Source of the DNA: Bradyrhizobium sp. ISRA464
GTDB lineage: Bacteria; Pseudomonadota; Alphaproteobacteria; Rhizobiales; Xanthobacteraceae
Direction of reading: 5' to 3'
NCBI RefSeq assembly: GCF_029910095.1
Contig: NZ_CP094526.1
Location: forward strand, 8,322,501-8,386,500
DNA: 64,000 bases
Below the pieces are notes generated by a model. It made no database searches, was not told the DNA's origin, and saw only the letters and a list, made by a program, of their open reading frames with translations. A program made the translations under genes and the position numbers. Positions 35,811 through 45,477 of the stretch are shown piece by piece; within the stretch, counting starts at the first letter, position 1; each line of letters begins with the position of its first letter.

Positions 35811-37994
35811 ATGAAACCGTTGAGCGTCGGCCTCGCCCTGACTGGCCTTATCGCGCTGCTTCAATCCGCAATTGAACAATCTCCTCCCGATGCGCTTCTC
35901 GCTGCGGTGGTCCTGATCAGCGCTTTGACGACTTTCCGTTCGACCGGGATATCGGCCTTTCTCAAGGTCTTCGTCGGCATCTTCTCGACCGAGACGATGA
36001 TTTCTGGACTCGTCGTGATTGCCGGTCAGGGCGGCTTGTGGCCCGCCCCGTATGCCCACTATCTGCCGCCTGACACGCTGCCGCTGACGTTGGCGATCTT
36101 CTCGATCATCGTCTACGTCGTGGCGCAGCTCGGAACGGTGCGCCAGATCATGCAGATCGCCGACCGCTATTTCAATGCCGCCGAACTGGCGCCGGCGCGT
36201 GTCTGGCCGTTTCGCCCTTTCAATGCGCCCGAGCGGCGCGTCGCCGTCGCCCTCGTTGTTGCCCTCGTGCTTCTGAACCAGGCGGAGGTGGGTATCCTCA
36301 TTCGGCTGAACTTCTTCAACCGCGCCTGGTTCGACGCCATACAAACCCGCAATGCGGCAGTGTTCTGGCAACAGCTGTTGCTCGTCTTCACGCCTTGGGC
36401 TTTCACATACGTAACGATGGCGGTTGTCGAGTTCTTCATGCGCTCAATGCTGGTCATCCGCTGGCGGCGCTGGTTGACGGACCATTTCGTATCGCGTTGG
36501 CTGACCCACCACAATCATTACAGGATCAGCCTCGTCGCCGGCCAGACCGACAATCCCGACCAGCGCATTGCCGAGGATATTTTCCGCTTCATCAACGGCG
36601 GCTCCGACGGGTCGGTCACGGCCTACGGCATCTACGATTTTTCCATTCTGCTCGTATCGACCGTCAGCTCATTCGTTTCCTTTGCCGTCGTGTTATGGGG
36701 CCTGTCGAAAGCGTTCACGCTCCCGGGCACAAACATCATTGTTCCCGGCTTTCTGTTCTGGGTCGCCCTGATCTACGCGGCCTGCGGAACGCTCATCACC
36801 CATCTTATCGGCCGGCCTCTGATCGGCCTCTACTTCGAGCGCCAGCACAGGGAAGCTGATTTCCGGTTTTCGCTTGCTCGACTTCGCGAATACACCGAGC
36901 AGGTCGCACTCTTGGGCGGAGAGATGGCAGAGAACAACGCGGTCGGGCATCGCTTCTCCGCGCTTATCGCAAACTACCTGGCCGTCATCTTTCGTCTCAT
37001 GAGAGTCACGGCATTTACAGCCACGTTCGGCCAGCTCTCACCGATCATCCCTTTCGTCTTCACAGCGCCGTTCTATTTTGCCGGCAAGATCGAACTCGGT
37101 GTGATGACGCAGACCGCGCAAGCGTTCGGCCATGTGGCGACGGCGTTGACCTTCTTTGTGACCTATTACACCTATCTGGCGGCGTTCAAGTCGGTAGTCG
37201 ATCGTCTGACCTCATTCGACGTCGCGATCGAACAAGCGCAAGCGCTCAAGGGCGCAGGACCGGCCCACGTCGCAAGCGCCGACGGCGAGCGCAAGATCGT
37301 CCTTGACGGCGTCGAGCTCTTGCTGCCGGACGGACGGCCTGTCGTTAGGACTGGCCATCTCGAATTGGCGGGCAGTGAAAGCGTGGCTATTTCCGGTCCA
37401 TCAGGATCCGGCAAGTCGACATTGTTTCGCGCAATTGCGGGAATATGGCCCTACGGCGAAGGCCGCATCAGCGGTCCCGATGGCACAAACGCGATGGTCG
37501 TGCCGCCGAAGCCCTACCTTCCCATCGGCACGTTGCGCGCGGCCGTCAGCTATCCGGCGCTGCCCGGCAGCTACTCGGACGATGACATCCGCAGCGCGCT
37601 GGTCGACGCCCATCTCCCCAATCTCGTCGATCAGCTTGACCGCGAGGACGTCTGGTCACAACAATTGTCGAGCGGCGAGCAGCAGCGCGTGGCCATCGCA
37701 CGCGCACTATTGATGCGGCCGGACTGGCTCTTCCTGGACGAATCGACGTCCGCCGTGGATGAGAAGCTGGAGGCCAAACTCTACGCCGTCCTGGCTCGTC
37801 GGCTGCCGAACTCGACCATCGTATCCATCGGACATCGCTCGGCGGTTGTCCGGCTGCATCAGCGGCATCTGGCGATGCGGTCCGCCGATGGCGACTTTAT
37901 CCTTCGCGATGCCGCTGAGGGTGATTCCGTGGACACCGCATCCGGCAAGGTCATGAACGCCCCGCGGAGCGATTCACCCGGCCGTCAGCGATGA
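35811..37994 (+). CDS. SbmA/BacA-like ABC transporter, fused permease and ATPase
   Basis: About 727 residues from the ATG at 35811; a TTG 15 bp upstream is an alternative with too-close spacing to GAGG. Residues about 10-110 hold extra N-terminal helices, then the SbmA_BacA/ABC_membrane_2 domain (NRAWFDAIQTRNAAVFW, WRRWLTDHFVSRWL, DQRIAEDI). The C-terminal ATPase has Walker A GPSGSGKST (about 528-536), signature LSSGEQQRVAIARAL and Walker B WLFLDESTSAVDE. Members with a fused ATPase resemble E. coli YddA and mycobacterial Rv1819c, which import or export vitamins and peptides. BacA-type proteins matter in legume symbiosis, but this is the ATPase-fused relative, not BacA itself. It is followed by a convergent SH3 gene that overlaps it by 10 bp. 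Confidence 0.88.
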   Translation: MKPLSVGLALTGLIALLQSAIEQSPPDALLAAVVLISALTTFRSTGISAFLKVFVGIFSTETMISGLVVIAGQGGLWPAPYAHYLPPDTLPLTLAIFSIIVYVVAQLGTVRQIMQIADRYFNAAELAPARVWPFRPFNAPERRVAVALVVALVLLNQAEVGILIRLNFFNRAWFDAIQTRNAAVFWQQLLLVFTPWAFTYVTMAVVEFFMRSMLVIRWRRWLTDHFVSRWLTHHNHYRISLVAGQTDNPDQRIAEDIFRFINGGSDGSVTAYGIYDFSILLVSTVSSFVSFAVVLWGLSKAFTLPGTNIIVPGFLFWVALIYAACGTLITHLIGRPLIGLYFERQHREADFRFSLARLREYTEQVALLGGEMAENNAVGHRFSALIANYLAVIFRLMRVTAFTATFGQLSPIIPFVFTAPFYFAGKIELGVMTQTAQAFGHVATALTFFVTYYTYLAAFKSVVDRLTSFDVAIEQAQALKGAGPAHVASADGERKIVLDGVELLLPDGRPVVRTGHLELAGSESVAISGPSGSGKSTLFRAIAGIWPYGEGRISGPDGTNAMVVPPKPYLPIGTLRAAVSYPALPGSYSDDDIRSALVDAHLPNLVDQLDREDVWSQQLSSGEQQRVAIARALLMRPDWLFLDESTSAVDEKLEAKLYAVLARRLPNSTIVSIGHRSAVVRLHQRHLAMRSADGDFILRDAAEGDSVDTASGKVMNAPRSDSPGRQR

Positions 37995-38692
37995 TGACCG
38001 CCGCCAAAACCTGGTCCGCCAACATGGCGCATGCCTGCCCCGACGTGGCCCATGCTAGCCATGTGCGCGCCAAATCCACCCGGCATCGCGTGGCCGATGG
38101 CGCCCATCCGACCGGCAGCGAAGTGCGGCTCGCCGCCACGGGACGCAGCGAAACCATGCGCCGCGAACTGGGGCCGAGCGCCCAACGCACGCATGGGATG
38201 ACCGATCTGACGGGTGGCGAACACGCGGGTCCCGCCAAGCCGGTAAGGCCCGGCCGACTCTCGATACTCGCCGCGATACTCGCCGCGCTCGTGTCTGAAT
38301 TCGTGTCGGTGACCGACGAACCCAAATTCAAAGCCCTCGTCGGGGAGCCCAAAAGCGTAAGCAAATGGCTCATAGTACGCATACGGCCCGTAATAGCCGT
38401 AATACCCGTACGATGGGTAATAATACGGCTCGACTGCGGCTGTCTCGATGTCGAGATAGGCTCGGCTGGCATAGCCCTCCTCTCCGTCATAGGAGACTCG
38501 GCACCACCCGACGGCGCAGTCGGTCGCATTGACGGTGGCCCCCGCGGGCAGCGTAGCGATCACGGCGAACTCTGTTCCCGGGCCGTTTCGCAGGTTAACA
38601 CTGGATTCGACGACCGCTGGCGCGGCCATGGCCGCTCCGGCGGAAAGTGCCACGAAGCTGACGCCGAGCAACAGGCGTTTCATCATGCACAT
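37985..38692 (-). CDS. Secreted SH3-domain (SH3_3) protein with Tyr/Gly/His-rich tail
   Basis: A 235-residue protein with a signal peptide (MKRLLLGVSFVALSAGAAMA-AP) and one bacterial SH3 domain at about 26-85 (VNLRNGPGTEFAVIATLP to GYASRAYL). Next comes a Tyr/Pro-rich repeat stretch (PYYYPSYGYYGYYGPYAYY), a charged His/Arg/Glu part, and a Gly/His/Met-rich tail ending GGHHR. SH3_3 domains bind cell-wall peptides. The His/Met-rich tail could bind metal such as copper, which would suit the neighbourhood; that is inference. GAGGAAGAAG precedes the start. Confidence 0.82.
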   Translation of the reverse strand: MCMMKRLLLGVSFVALSAGAAMAAPAVVESSVNLRNGPGTEFAVIATLPAGATVNATDCAVGWCRVSYDGEEGYASRAYLDIETAAVEPYYYPSYGYYGYYGPYAYYEPFAYAFGLPDEGFEFGFVGHRHEFRHERGEYRGEYRESAGPYRLGGTRVFATRQIGHPMRALGARPQFAAHGFAASRGGEPHFAAGRMGAIGHAMPGGFGAHMASMGHVGAGMRHVGGPGFGGGHHR

Positions 38693-38809
38693 CTCACTTC
38701 TTCCTCATACGTGAACACGCTTCAAAGAACAAACCCTGCCAAATTGCGTACGTTCCGGTGTTACCGATTTTCAATGTGTCTGACTGTCGAGACGGACGAA
38801 TGCGGGTCA

Positions 38810-39244
38810 TCACCAAACCGATAATTCACCACACAAGAACCACCCGGAGCGATCGGCTAGCCCGGATCGGGTCGGCACCGGATCGACGACGGGACCATTG
38901 GCCTCACTCACTATCGGCCGCTCCTGGCGAACTGCGGCTGGGGCAACAGGCAATTGCAATACTGTCGCCTCTTGCCCTGGGCGCAGAGCGGTGAGTAACA
39001 CGATTTGCCCGTTCGGAAACTCGACAGCATCGTGATGCGTATCGGGCCAGCCCAGGTTGACCTGCCGAAAGCGCACCAGCCTTCCGGTCGCCTGCCTTTT
39101 CTCGAAGAACCTGAAAAGGGGCCAACCCCATTCAATGTCCTTCTCGAACACCAGCTCAGTACCGGGACGAAGGCACACGGCAACCCCCGGTTTACCGACT
39201 GCGGCAAAGCCACGCCTGGACGTGTAGGCGAAAGATGCGGTCAC
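38810..39244 (-). CDS. Hypothetical protein upstream of the oxidase genes
   Basis: A frame with coding character ending at 38810. Its core VCLRPGTELVFEKDIEWGW, then FRFFEKRQATGRLVRFRQVNL and HHDAVEFPNGQIVLLTALRPG is orderly and lacks any plus-strand alternative. The start is unclear: no ATG is near, and a GTG at 39244 without a good ribosome-binding site is my placement. I do not recognise the family. It is divergent from coxB. Confidence 0.45.
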   Translation of the reverse strand: MTASFAYTSRRGFAAVGKPGVAVCLRPGTELVFEKDIEWGWPLFRFFEKRQATGRLVRFRQVNLGWPDTHHDAVEFPNGQIVLLTALRPGQEATVLQLPVAPAAVRQERPIVSEANGPVVDPVPTRSGLADRSGWFLCGELSVW

Positions 39245-39427
39245 CCACCGCGTCGGCTTTCGATTAGACGAAGGACGAGGCACACTCGACGATTGGAGCG
39301 GCGCCACGCGGATCGCTTCAATCGAGAAAATCGTTCGCTCTGCCGCACGACTTCGTGAAGCGCCGCGATAGGCACGAGAAGTCTCCAGCAGCGTTTTCAA
39401 TTTAGTCGGGGCCGAAGGTGGACACTC

Positions 39428-40345
39428 ATGTCCAGAATGAAGAACGGTCTCGTCTTCCTCGTGATAACCCTGGCGGTGTGTGGCATCGCCTCGATGTTTG
39501 GCGTGGTTGCGAGCCAAGACTGGGTTCAGCGTGCTGACGCAAGCGGCGTCGGCAAGGTGGTCCTCGGCATGCCGGTCGACTGGGAATTGAATTTTCCGTA
39601 CGCTGGCACACCGTTCGGACGAGACCTCTTCAGGTTCCACAACTTGTTATTCAGCGTCGACCTGGCCATCTGCTCGCTGGTTGCGATCCTGCTTTTTTAT
39701 TCGGTCTGGCGTTTCCGAAAATCGAGAAACGCCGTGCCATCCGAGAGGACGCATAACACCCCCCTCGAGCTCCTATGGACTGTGCTTCCGGGCCTCGTCC
39801 TCGTGGGCATCGCCGTACCCTCGTTTAGCCTGGTCTATCGTTACAATGTCATTCCGGCGAGCGAGATGACACTGAAGGTCACGGGTCACCAATGGTATTG
39901 GGAATATCAGTATCCAACCAATGGCAATCTCGACATCACCAGCACGATCCTGCCGGACGCCAAGCTCAAATCGCAACAGGGTCAGAACAGTGTCCGCCTT
40001 CTCGCCGTCGACAACTACGCGGTCCTGCCGGTCGGGACAGTGATCCGCATCGAGGTCACTGGAGCCGACGTCATTCATTCGTTCATGGTCCCCTCACTCG
40101 GATTGCAGAAATACGCGATCCCGGGCCGCATCAACGAAATCTGGACGCGGATCGACCGAGAGGGAGATTACTACGGGCAGTGCTCCCAGCTTTGCGGGCA
40201 GAACCACGCTTTCATGCCGATCGGCATCCGGGCCGTTTCGAGGAAGGCCTTTGATGACTGGGTCAAAAAGCAGAAAGAGCAGAACGTGTCTCTGCTGGGC
40301 GTGCATGGGGCCGCGCCGGCAGGGGGAAACGCTCGCGTCGAATAA
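39428..40345 (+). CDS. coxB: Cytochrome c oxidase subunit II (CuA subunit)
   Basis: A 305-residue protein with an N-terminal hydrophobic segment, two membrane helices (about 70-100 and 117-140) and the periplasmic cupredoxin domain. The aromatic electron-entry motif GHQWYWEYQYP is at about 155-165. CuA ligands are seen: His in DVIHSFMVPSLG, then CSQLCGQNHAFM with both Cys, His and Met. The residue between the cysteines that is usually Glu (CSELC) is Gln here; only its backbone carbonyl binds copper, so function can persist. No fused cytochrome c domain follows. It is followed 18 bp later by subunit I. Confidence 0.95.
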   Translation: MSRMKNGLVFLVITLAVCGIASMFGVVASQDWVQRADASGVGKVVLGMPVDWELNFPYAGTPFGRDLFRFHNLLFSVDLAICSLVAILLFYSVWRFRKSRNAVPSERTHNTPLELLWTVLPGLVLVGIAVPSFSLVYRYNVIPASEMTLKVTGHQWYWEYQYPTNGNLDITSTILPDAKLKSQQGQNSVRLLAVDNYAVLPVGTVIRIEVTGADVIHSFMVPSLGLQKYAIPGRINEIWTRIDREGDYYGQCSQLCGQNHAFMPIGIRAVSRKAFDDWVKKQKEQNVSLLGVHGAAPAGGNARVE

Positions 40346-40363
40346 GGTTGCCGGAGGTTAAGC

Positions 40364-41974
40364 ATGACCGAGGTCGCGTTACCTGAGCCTGCCAGCGAAG
40401 CGCCCGAATCCTTCGCGCAGCGCTGGCTTGAAGCCACCAACCACAAGAACATCGGCACGCTTTACCTTTGCGGGGCAACGCTCGCCGGTATCCTGGCGGT
40501 TGGCCTCTCCATCGTCATGCGCGTGGAGTTGCAATCCCCCGGCGTGCAATTCCTCAAGGACGCGGCCGGCAATCCTGACGGGCAACTCTACAATGTGATC
40601 GTGACCGCCCACGGCCTCTTGATGATGTTCTTTGTCATCATCCCTGCGATGTTCGGCGGGTTCGGCAACTATTTCGTGCCGTTGATGATCGGCGCGCCGG
40701 ACATGGCGTTCCCGCGCTTGAACAATCTGAGTTTCTGGCTCTTCATCGCCGGCCTGGTCATGCTGATATCGTCGCTCCTGGTTGGAAGCGGCCCAGGTAC
40801 GGGGTGGACTCTTTACCCGCCCCTGGCTTCACTCACCGGGCAGCCGGGCCCTTCCGTAGACATGGCGATCCTGTCGATCCATTTGTCTGGAGCTTCTTCG
40901 ATCCTGGCTTCGATCAACTTCATCACCACCATCCTGAACATGCGCGCACCGGGGATGCATCTGTTCAAGATGCCGCTCTTTCCGTGGGCCATCCTTTGCA
41001 CTGCCATCCTGATGATTATCTCGATCCCGGTTCTGGCCGGCGCCATCACGATGCTTCTCGTCGACCGCAATTTTGGTACCGCTTTTTTTGACCCCACCGA
41101 AGGGGGCGATCCCATGGTGTTTCAAAACCTGTTTTGGTTCTTCGGACACCCGGAAGTCTATATGATGATCCTTCCAGCCTTCGGCGTGATCAGCCAGGTC
41201 ATCGCCACCTTCAGCGGCAAGCCCATATTCGGCTATGTCGGCATGGTCTTTGCGCTGGTGGGCATCACACTGATCAGCTTCATCGTCTGGGCTCACCACA
41301 TGTTCGTCACCGGGATCAGCCTGGAGGCGCAACTCTTCTTCTCGTTTGCCTCCATGGTCATCGCGGTACCTACCGGCATCAAGGTATTTTCCTGGATCGC
41401 CACCACTTGGGGAGGCTCGCTTGACTTGCGCACTCCGATGTTGTGGGCCCTTGGCTTCATTTTCGTCTTTACAGTGGGCGGGGTCACCGGTGTCAATCTC
41501 GCCAGCGCGAGCTTCGACGTCGCCGCACACAATACCTACTATGTTGTCGCGCACTTCCACTATGTCATGTCACTCGGCGCCGCCTTCGGCCTCTTCGCCG
41601 GCTTGTACTACTGGATCGGCAAAATCAGCGGCCGGCAATATCCGGAATGGGCAGGCAAGCTCCATTTCTGGGCGACCTTTGTCAGCGTCAACCTGACCTT
41701 CTTCCCGATGCACATGCTAGGCGCGGAGGGCATGCCGCGCCGCGTGATCGACTATCCCCAAGCCTTTGCCGGCTGGAATTTCATCAGCTCGATTGGCGCC
41801 TATCTCGGCGCAATTTCCTTCGTATTCGGTCTTGGCGTGTTTGCGTACACCCTGCTCGCGGGCCGGCACGTCCATGAGGCCAACTATTGGGGCGCCGGCG
41901 CCACCACACTCGAATGGAGCTTGCCATCCCCGCCTCCCTACCACACGTTCGAAACGCTGCCGCTCATTCGCTAG
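40364..41974 (+). CDS. coxA: Cytochrome c oxidase subunit I (haem-copper A-type)
   Basis: A 536-residue, 12-helix subunit. Ligands visible: His for low-spin haem in [11 protein letters not shown], the CuB and crosslinked Tyr motif [17 protein letters not shown], CuB HHMF, and haem a3/a histidines in [10 protein letters not shown]. The Glu in HPEVY and the K-channel Lys in PTGIKVFSW mark a type A oxidase. It reduces oxygen to water and pumps protons. The subunit III gene that normally follows is absent; a CtaG-type assembly gene comes next. AAGGTT...GGAGG precedes the ATG. Confidence 0.96.
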   Translation: MTEVALPEPASEAPESFAQRWLEATNHKNIGTLYLCGATLAGILAVGLSIVMRVELQSPGVQFLKDAAGNPDGQLYNVIVTAHGLLMMFFVIIPAMFGGFGNYFVPLMIGAPDMAFPRLNNLSFWLFIAGLVMLISSLLVGSGPGTGWTLYPPLASLTGQPGPSVDMAILSIHLSGASSILASINFITTILNMRAPGMHLFKMPLFPWAILCTAILMIISIPVLAGAITMLLVDRNFGTAFFDPTEGGDPMVFQNLFWFFGHPEVYMMILPAFGVISQVIATFSGKPIFGYVGMVFALVGITLISFIVWAHHMFVTGISLEAQLFFSFASMVIAVPTGIKVFSWIATTWGGSLDLRTPMLWALGFIFVFTVGGVTGVNLASASFDVAAHNTYYVVAHFHYVMSLGAAFGLFAGLYYWIGKISGRQYPEWAGKLHFWATFVSVNLTFFPMHMLGAEGMPRRVIDYPQAFAGWNFISSIGAYLGAISFVFGLGVFAYTLLAGRHVHEANYWGAGATTLEWSLPSPPPYHTFETLPLIR

Positions 41975-41982
41975 GCGCTTCA

Positions 41983-43053
41983 ATGGAGATGACCGCGACG
42001 GACAGGATCAACAGAGACACCACGCCTTGGCGTCCTGCAAAGAACGCAGCGGAGGACGCGCATCGAGCCGGCAACCGCGAGGAGCCGCCGGCCGGTCGCA
42101 CCACCGCCGTCGAGTGGAGCGACCTGGTGGCCGGCACCCTGCTGATCGTCACCGCCTTTCTCTTTTGGTGGCTAAGCGCCGCTCATGCCTCGGCCATGCC
42201 TCTCTGGGCGCCGTGGGACTTCTCCTGGGTTGAGTTCGTAAGCACTTGGCTCGTGATATGGTGGTTTGCCCGCGGTCTCGTCCGCACGGAAGCGCCGAAC
42301 AGGCCTTCGCCGATACAGCGGATAGGCTTTCTAGCCGGTACGCTTGCGATCTATTCGGTACTGCAGACGCATTTCGAGTACGCAGCCCAGCATATGTTCG
42401 TGCTCAATCGGATCCAGCATGTCGTGATGCATCATCTGGGGCCTTTGCTGATCGCACTTTCCTGGCCGGGCGCGACAATCGCTCACGGCATGCCACGGAC
42501 ACTGCGCGCGTTGGCGCGGCATCATCTGGTACTACGCGCCGTCAACCTTGTGCAGCAACCGATTCTCGCTGCGACGCTGTTCGTAGGCATCATCTTCTTC
42601 TGGCTGATTCCAGCGGTGCATTTCCGTGCCATGCTCGATCCCCGCCTATTCGCGATCATGAATTGGAGCATGGTTGTCGACGGGATCCTGTTTTGGTGCC
42701 TTGTCCTCGATCCCCGCCCCTCACCGCCTGCCCGCACCTCCTTTGCCGTCAGGGCGATGCTCGCCATCGGCGTCATGTTTCCACAGATTCTCGGCGGCGC
42801 TCTGATCGCATTCAGCCGCCGCGACCTCTATCCCAGTTACGATCTGTGCGGTCGCCTATTTCCCGGGATTGGTGCTTTGGCAGATCAGACGCTCGGCGGC
42901 CTCGTGATATGGATTCCGCCGGCAATGATGAGCGTGCTTGCGTTAATCCTGGTCCTGAATGCATCGCGACGTTACAGTGAAGCGCAGCAGGAGAGCAGCG
43001 GCCACGCTCGGTTGTGCTCGACCTCTATCGAGGCAAGGCTTTGGACTGGATGA
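41983..43053 (+). CDS. CtaG-type (caa3_CtaG) cytochrome oxidase assembly protein
   Basis: About 356 residues starting at 41983 (a Met two codons later is equally possible), 8 bp after the subunit I stop. An N-terminal polar region of 50 residues is followed by about seven to nine membrane helices with conserved His residues: QTHFEYAAQHMFVLNRIQHVV and MHHLGPLL, and WLIPAVHF. This is the Bacillus-type CtaG family (Pfam Caa3_CtaG), distinct from the Cox11 family also called CtaG. It is needed for assembly of caa3-type oxidases, probably through CuB delivery. It replaces subunit III in this cluster. Confidence 0.88.
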   Translation: MEMTATDRINRDTTPWRPAKNAAEDAHRAGNREEPPAGRTTAVEWSDLVAGTLLIVTAFLFWWLSAAHASAMPLWAPWDFSWVEFVSTWLVIWWFARGLVRTEAPNRPSPIQRIGFLAGTLAIYSVLQTHFEYAAQHMFVLNRIQHVVMHHLGPLLIALSWPGATIAHGMPRTLRALARHHLVLRAVNLVQQPILAATLFVGIIFFWLIPAVHFRAMLDPRLFAIMNWSMVVDGILFWCLVLDPRPSPPARTSFAVRAMLAIGVMFPQILGGALIAFSRRDLYPSYDLCGRLFPGIGALADQTLGGLVIWIPPAMMSVLALILVLNASRRYSEAQQESSGHARLCSTSIEARLWTG

Positions 43054-43064
43054 CGGGCCTCCGG

Positions 43065-43733
43065 TCAAGAAATGTGCAGGAGATGTGCGAGCCATTCCCG
43101 CTCGGATGGCGCGGCGAGAACATTGCGCACATCCTGCGTCATTGCTTTCAGGTCGCGAGGCGCAGGTCTTTCCAGCCCTGCGAACAGCCGCTTCACGTTT
43201 CCTTCCCTGTCGAACAAATAGACGCCTGTGCCGTGCGTCACCTCATAATCGCCAGTCCCCGCAATCGGCTTGACGGAGTAGGCGACGCGATAGCGCTTCG
43301 CAAGCGCTGCAAGCTGATCAGGTGTGCCCCGCAAACCGACAATCTGCGGCGCAAAGGAACTTGTATACTGCTTCAAGGCGTCCAGGCTGTCGCGGTTGGG
43401 ATCGATCGTGACGAACAGGACGCGAATCTGATCGGCGAGTGTGCCGAGATTGCCAAGCATCGTCGTCAGGTTGAAAAGCGTCATCGGGCATATGTCAGGG
43501 CAGGAAGTATAACCAAAGTATAGGAGAACGACCTTTCCACGATAGTCGGCAGCCGTTACTTCCCGACCATCGGCGGCCCGGCGCATCGTGAAGGCCAGCT
43601 GAGGCAAACTGCCTGAGATATCGACTGAAGATCCTGTATTCGGGGCGTTGTCCTCGCTGCATCCGGAGAGAACGGCAAAGCACATTCCTGCACCCAATAG
43701 CCGGAAGAAAGTCCGGCGCGTTGGAACTGTCAT
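43065..43733 (-). CDS. Sco1/SenC/PrrC copper chaperone lipoprotein
   Basis: About 222 residues. The N-terminus after Arg-Arg has a lipoprotein-like box (FAVLSGC), placing it on the periplasmic face. The thioredoxin-like domain contains the copper motif TSCPDICP (CxxxC) and the distal His in VTHGTGVYLF, both needed to load CuA of subunit II. Several Met codons between 43763 and 43733 leave the start uncertain. The gene is convergent with the CtaG-type gene, 11 bp apart, so it belongs to the oxidase assembly group even though it is on the other strand. Confidence 0.93.
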   Translation of the reverse strand: MTVPTRRTFFRLLGAGMCFAVLSGCSEDNAPNTGSSVDISGSLPQLAFTMRRAADGREVTAADYRGKVVLLYFGYTSCPDICPMTLFNLTTMLGNLGTLADQIRVLFVTIDPNRDSLDALKQYTSSFAPQIVGLRGTPDQLAALAKRYRVAYSVKPIAGTGDYEVTHGTGVYLFDREGNVKRLFAGLERPAPRDLKAMTQDVRNVLAAPSEREWLAHLLHIS

Positions 43734-44099
43734 TCGAGGTGCCATCATAAACCGGGGTGCCATGCGATTATAAACGACCGCGGGTTGCTCGAGTTCCACC
43801 CATGAGGTGTCTGCCGAGCGAGGCGCAGGCCGGGCTTGCGCCCAACTTCGCAAGCACCTGGCGCTCCCCCGCACAAGGGCCGCGGTTCAGTTTCGCGCCG
43901 TTCTCATAGGCCGGGGACAACACCCAAGCGCAATGCGAATTTGCGTGCGTTAAGCAAGCGACTCCATGCGCATCATAATCTTTGCCCTCGTGGCACTCTA
44001 GTATGGCTTGATGATAGCCCTGTGCACCGAAATCGGCACCCTGCACGGGCCTCGCTTGCTGCGCTGGTGACCGCCGTCGCTCGAAGTTTACCCAAGGTC

Positions 44100-44663
44100 T
44101 CAAAACCTTACTTGCGGCGCCTCGTCGACCACTCGGCGTTCATTGCCAACGCCAAAGAATTCGTGCGGTGCAAAGCCAAGAGCGCGCGCAACCAGCATGG
44201 TGGGAAGTTGCTGGATCATACTGTTATACCCCTGCACCATGGCATTGAATGCTCGGCGTGCGGCCGCGAGCCTGTTCTCGATAGTGGTCAATTCGGCCTG
44301 AAGTTGCTGGAAATTGCTGTTCGCCTTGAGGTTCGGATAAGCCTCCGCCAACGCGAACAATTGGCGCAACGCACCGCCCAACGTGGATTCGGCCTCTGCC
44401 TTTGCCGCAGAGCCTCGCGCCGCCACTGCGGCGTTCCTCGCCTGCACCACCGCGTCGAGGGTGCCGCGCTCATGGCCGGCGTAGCCTTTCACGGCTTCGA
44501 CGAGGTTGGTGACAAGATCATGACGCTGCCTAAGCTGAACGTCGATATCGGCGAAAGCCTGATTACATTGCTGGCGCAGCGCGACGAGCCGGTTGTAGCT
44601 CGCAAAGCCGAGCAGCACGACGACCACCACGAGGGTAAGAATGATCCATGCGGAAATGGACAT
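44100..44663 (-). CDS. lemA: LemA family protein
   Basis: A 187-residue protein starting at the ATG at 44663 (GAGAGC upstream; an earlier Met at 44693 adds ten polar residues). It has one N-terminal membrane helix (SISAWIILTLVVVVVLLGF) and a long helical bundle with family residues: YNRLVALRQQCNQAFADIDVQL, broken after Asp-Val, then RRHDLVTNLVEAVKGYA-like and AEAYPNLKANSNFQQLQ and IENRLAAARRAFNAMVQGYN. LemA proteins face the cytoplasm or periplasm and are linked to stress responses and membrane quality control. The usual partner genes (TPM domain, M48 peptidase) are not adjacent. Confidence 0.92.
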   Translation of the reverse strand: MSISAWIILTLVVVVVLLGFASYNRLVALRQQCNQAFADIDVQLRQRHDLVTNLVEAVKGYAGHERGTLDAVVQARNAAVAARGSAAKAEAESTLGGALRQLFALAEAYPNLKANSNFQQLQAELTTIENRLAAARRAFNAMVQGYNSMIQQLPTMLVARALGFAPHEFFGVGNERRVVDEAPQVRF

Positions 44664-44811
44664 GGCAGGGCTCTCAGGCTGCTGTCGCTCCATAGCGTAG
44701 CGCGGGCGCAGCGGGAGTCTATCCCGAATGCTTCAACTGAATGCGAAGAGATCCCCGCGCTCTCGAGAGTTGGTCTCACAAGAGCACGGGGAAATTATGC
44801 GCATATTCACA

Positions 44812-45189
44812 TCACTGCTGGGTGCTTGGCCGAGCGGGAAGCTCATAGAGCTCCCAGCCCGCTATGCAGAGAACGAGGATACCGACGATCAAAGCGTTCC
44901 GCATGGTCACCTGATCACCGCTGAAGCGAAGGAGCCAGGGTGAGATGGCGACCCAAAGGCCGAGCACAACATTGGTCCATTCCTCCCACCTCTGTACCTC
45001 GTACAAGGCCACTGCGGCGAGGACCGCGATGATAGCCCCGAAGATCCAAGCGTTCCAAGCCGCTGCCGTCGCACCAGTGAAGTGCAGCAGCCAAGGTGAA
45101 GCGAAGAGCCAAAGCCCCAGGATCAGGTTCGCCCAATCCTGCCAGGCATTGGACTGCCTGTCTCCACGCGGAGTTCCATATGAAGTCAT
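44812..45189 (-). CDS. SPW-repeat membrane protein
   Basis: A 125-residue protein starting at the ATG at 45189 with GGAGG upstream. It has two copies of the SPW repeat (Pfam SPW): WANLILGLWLFASPWLLHF and WTNVVLGLWVAISPWLLRF, each a Trp-containing helix hairpin, giving four membrane helices. The family is widespread in rhizobia, function unknown. It is transcribed in the same direction as lemA and divergent from the copper operon. Confidence 0.88.
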   Translation of the reverse strand: MTSYGTPRGDRQSNAWQDWANLILGLWLFASPWLLHFTGATAAAWNAWIFGAIIAVLAAVALYEVQRWEEWTNVVLGLWVAISPWLLRFSGDQVTMRNALIVGILVLCIAGWELYELPARPSTQQ

Positions 45190-45413
45190 GACTAGCCTCC
45201 ACTCGTTAGAGATTCTGCCCAACGTTCGGGTGTCCTGGAACGTAGTGTTTCCCGTAAATGGAAGGTCAAGGCACAGCCTCGTCCGGTTTACCGACGCGCG
45301 AGGCTCTCAGGGGGCGCCTACGCGAGGGATGCCGCGACTAGGGGCCACAGGCTCTGTTGCATGCCGAGTTCTCAGTCCATGAACCCTCACACCTACTTTT
45401 TCTTTCCTGCGCC

Positions 45414-45444
45414 TTGACCTTCCAGCGACTGGAAGGTGCACATT
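45414..45444 (+). promoter_or_regulatory. CueR-type (MerR-family) copper-responsive promoter
   Basis: TTGACC at 45414-45419 serves as -35. The dyad ACCTTCCAG (45417-45425) and CTGGAAGGT (45429-45437) is a perfect 9-bp inverted repeat with a 3-bp centre, matching known CueR operators (ACCTTCC-N7-GGAAGGT). The -10 candidate CACATT at 45439-45444 gives a 19-bp spacer, the long spacing typical of MerR-activated promoters. It lies 34 bp before the copZ start, and cueR is the third gene of the unit. Confidence 0.85.
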
Positions 45445-45477
45445 CCACCTAACAGGAATGTATGTGGGAAGCCTGCC

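Noticed and set aside
43768-44103. Minus-strand frame after lemA (TTG start overlapping the lemA stop)
   Set aside because: It has a stretch that looks plausible (ECHEGKDYDAHGVACLTHAN), but lacks a good start and overlaps the sco1 upstream region; too weak to call.
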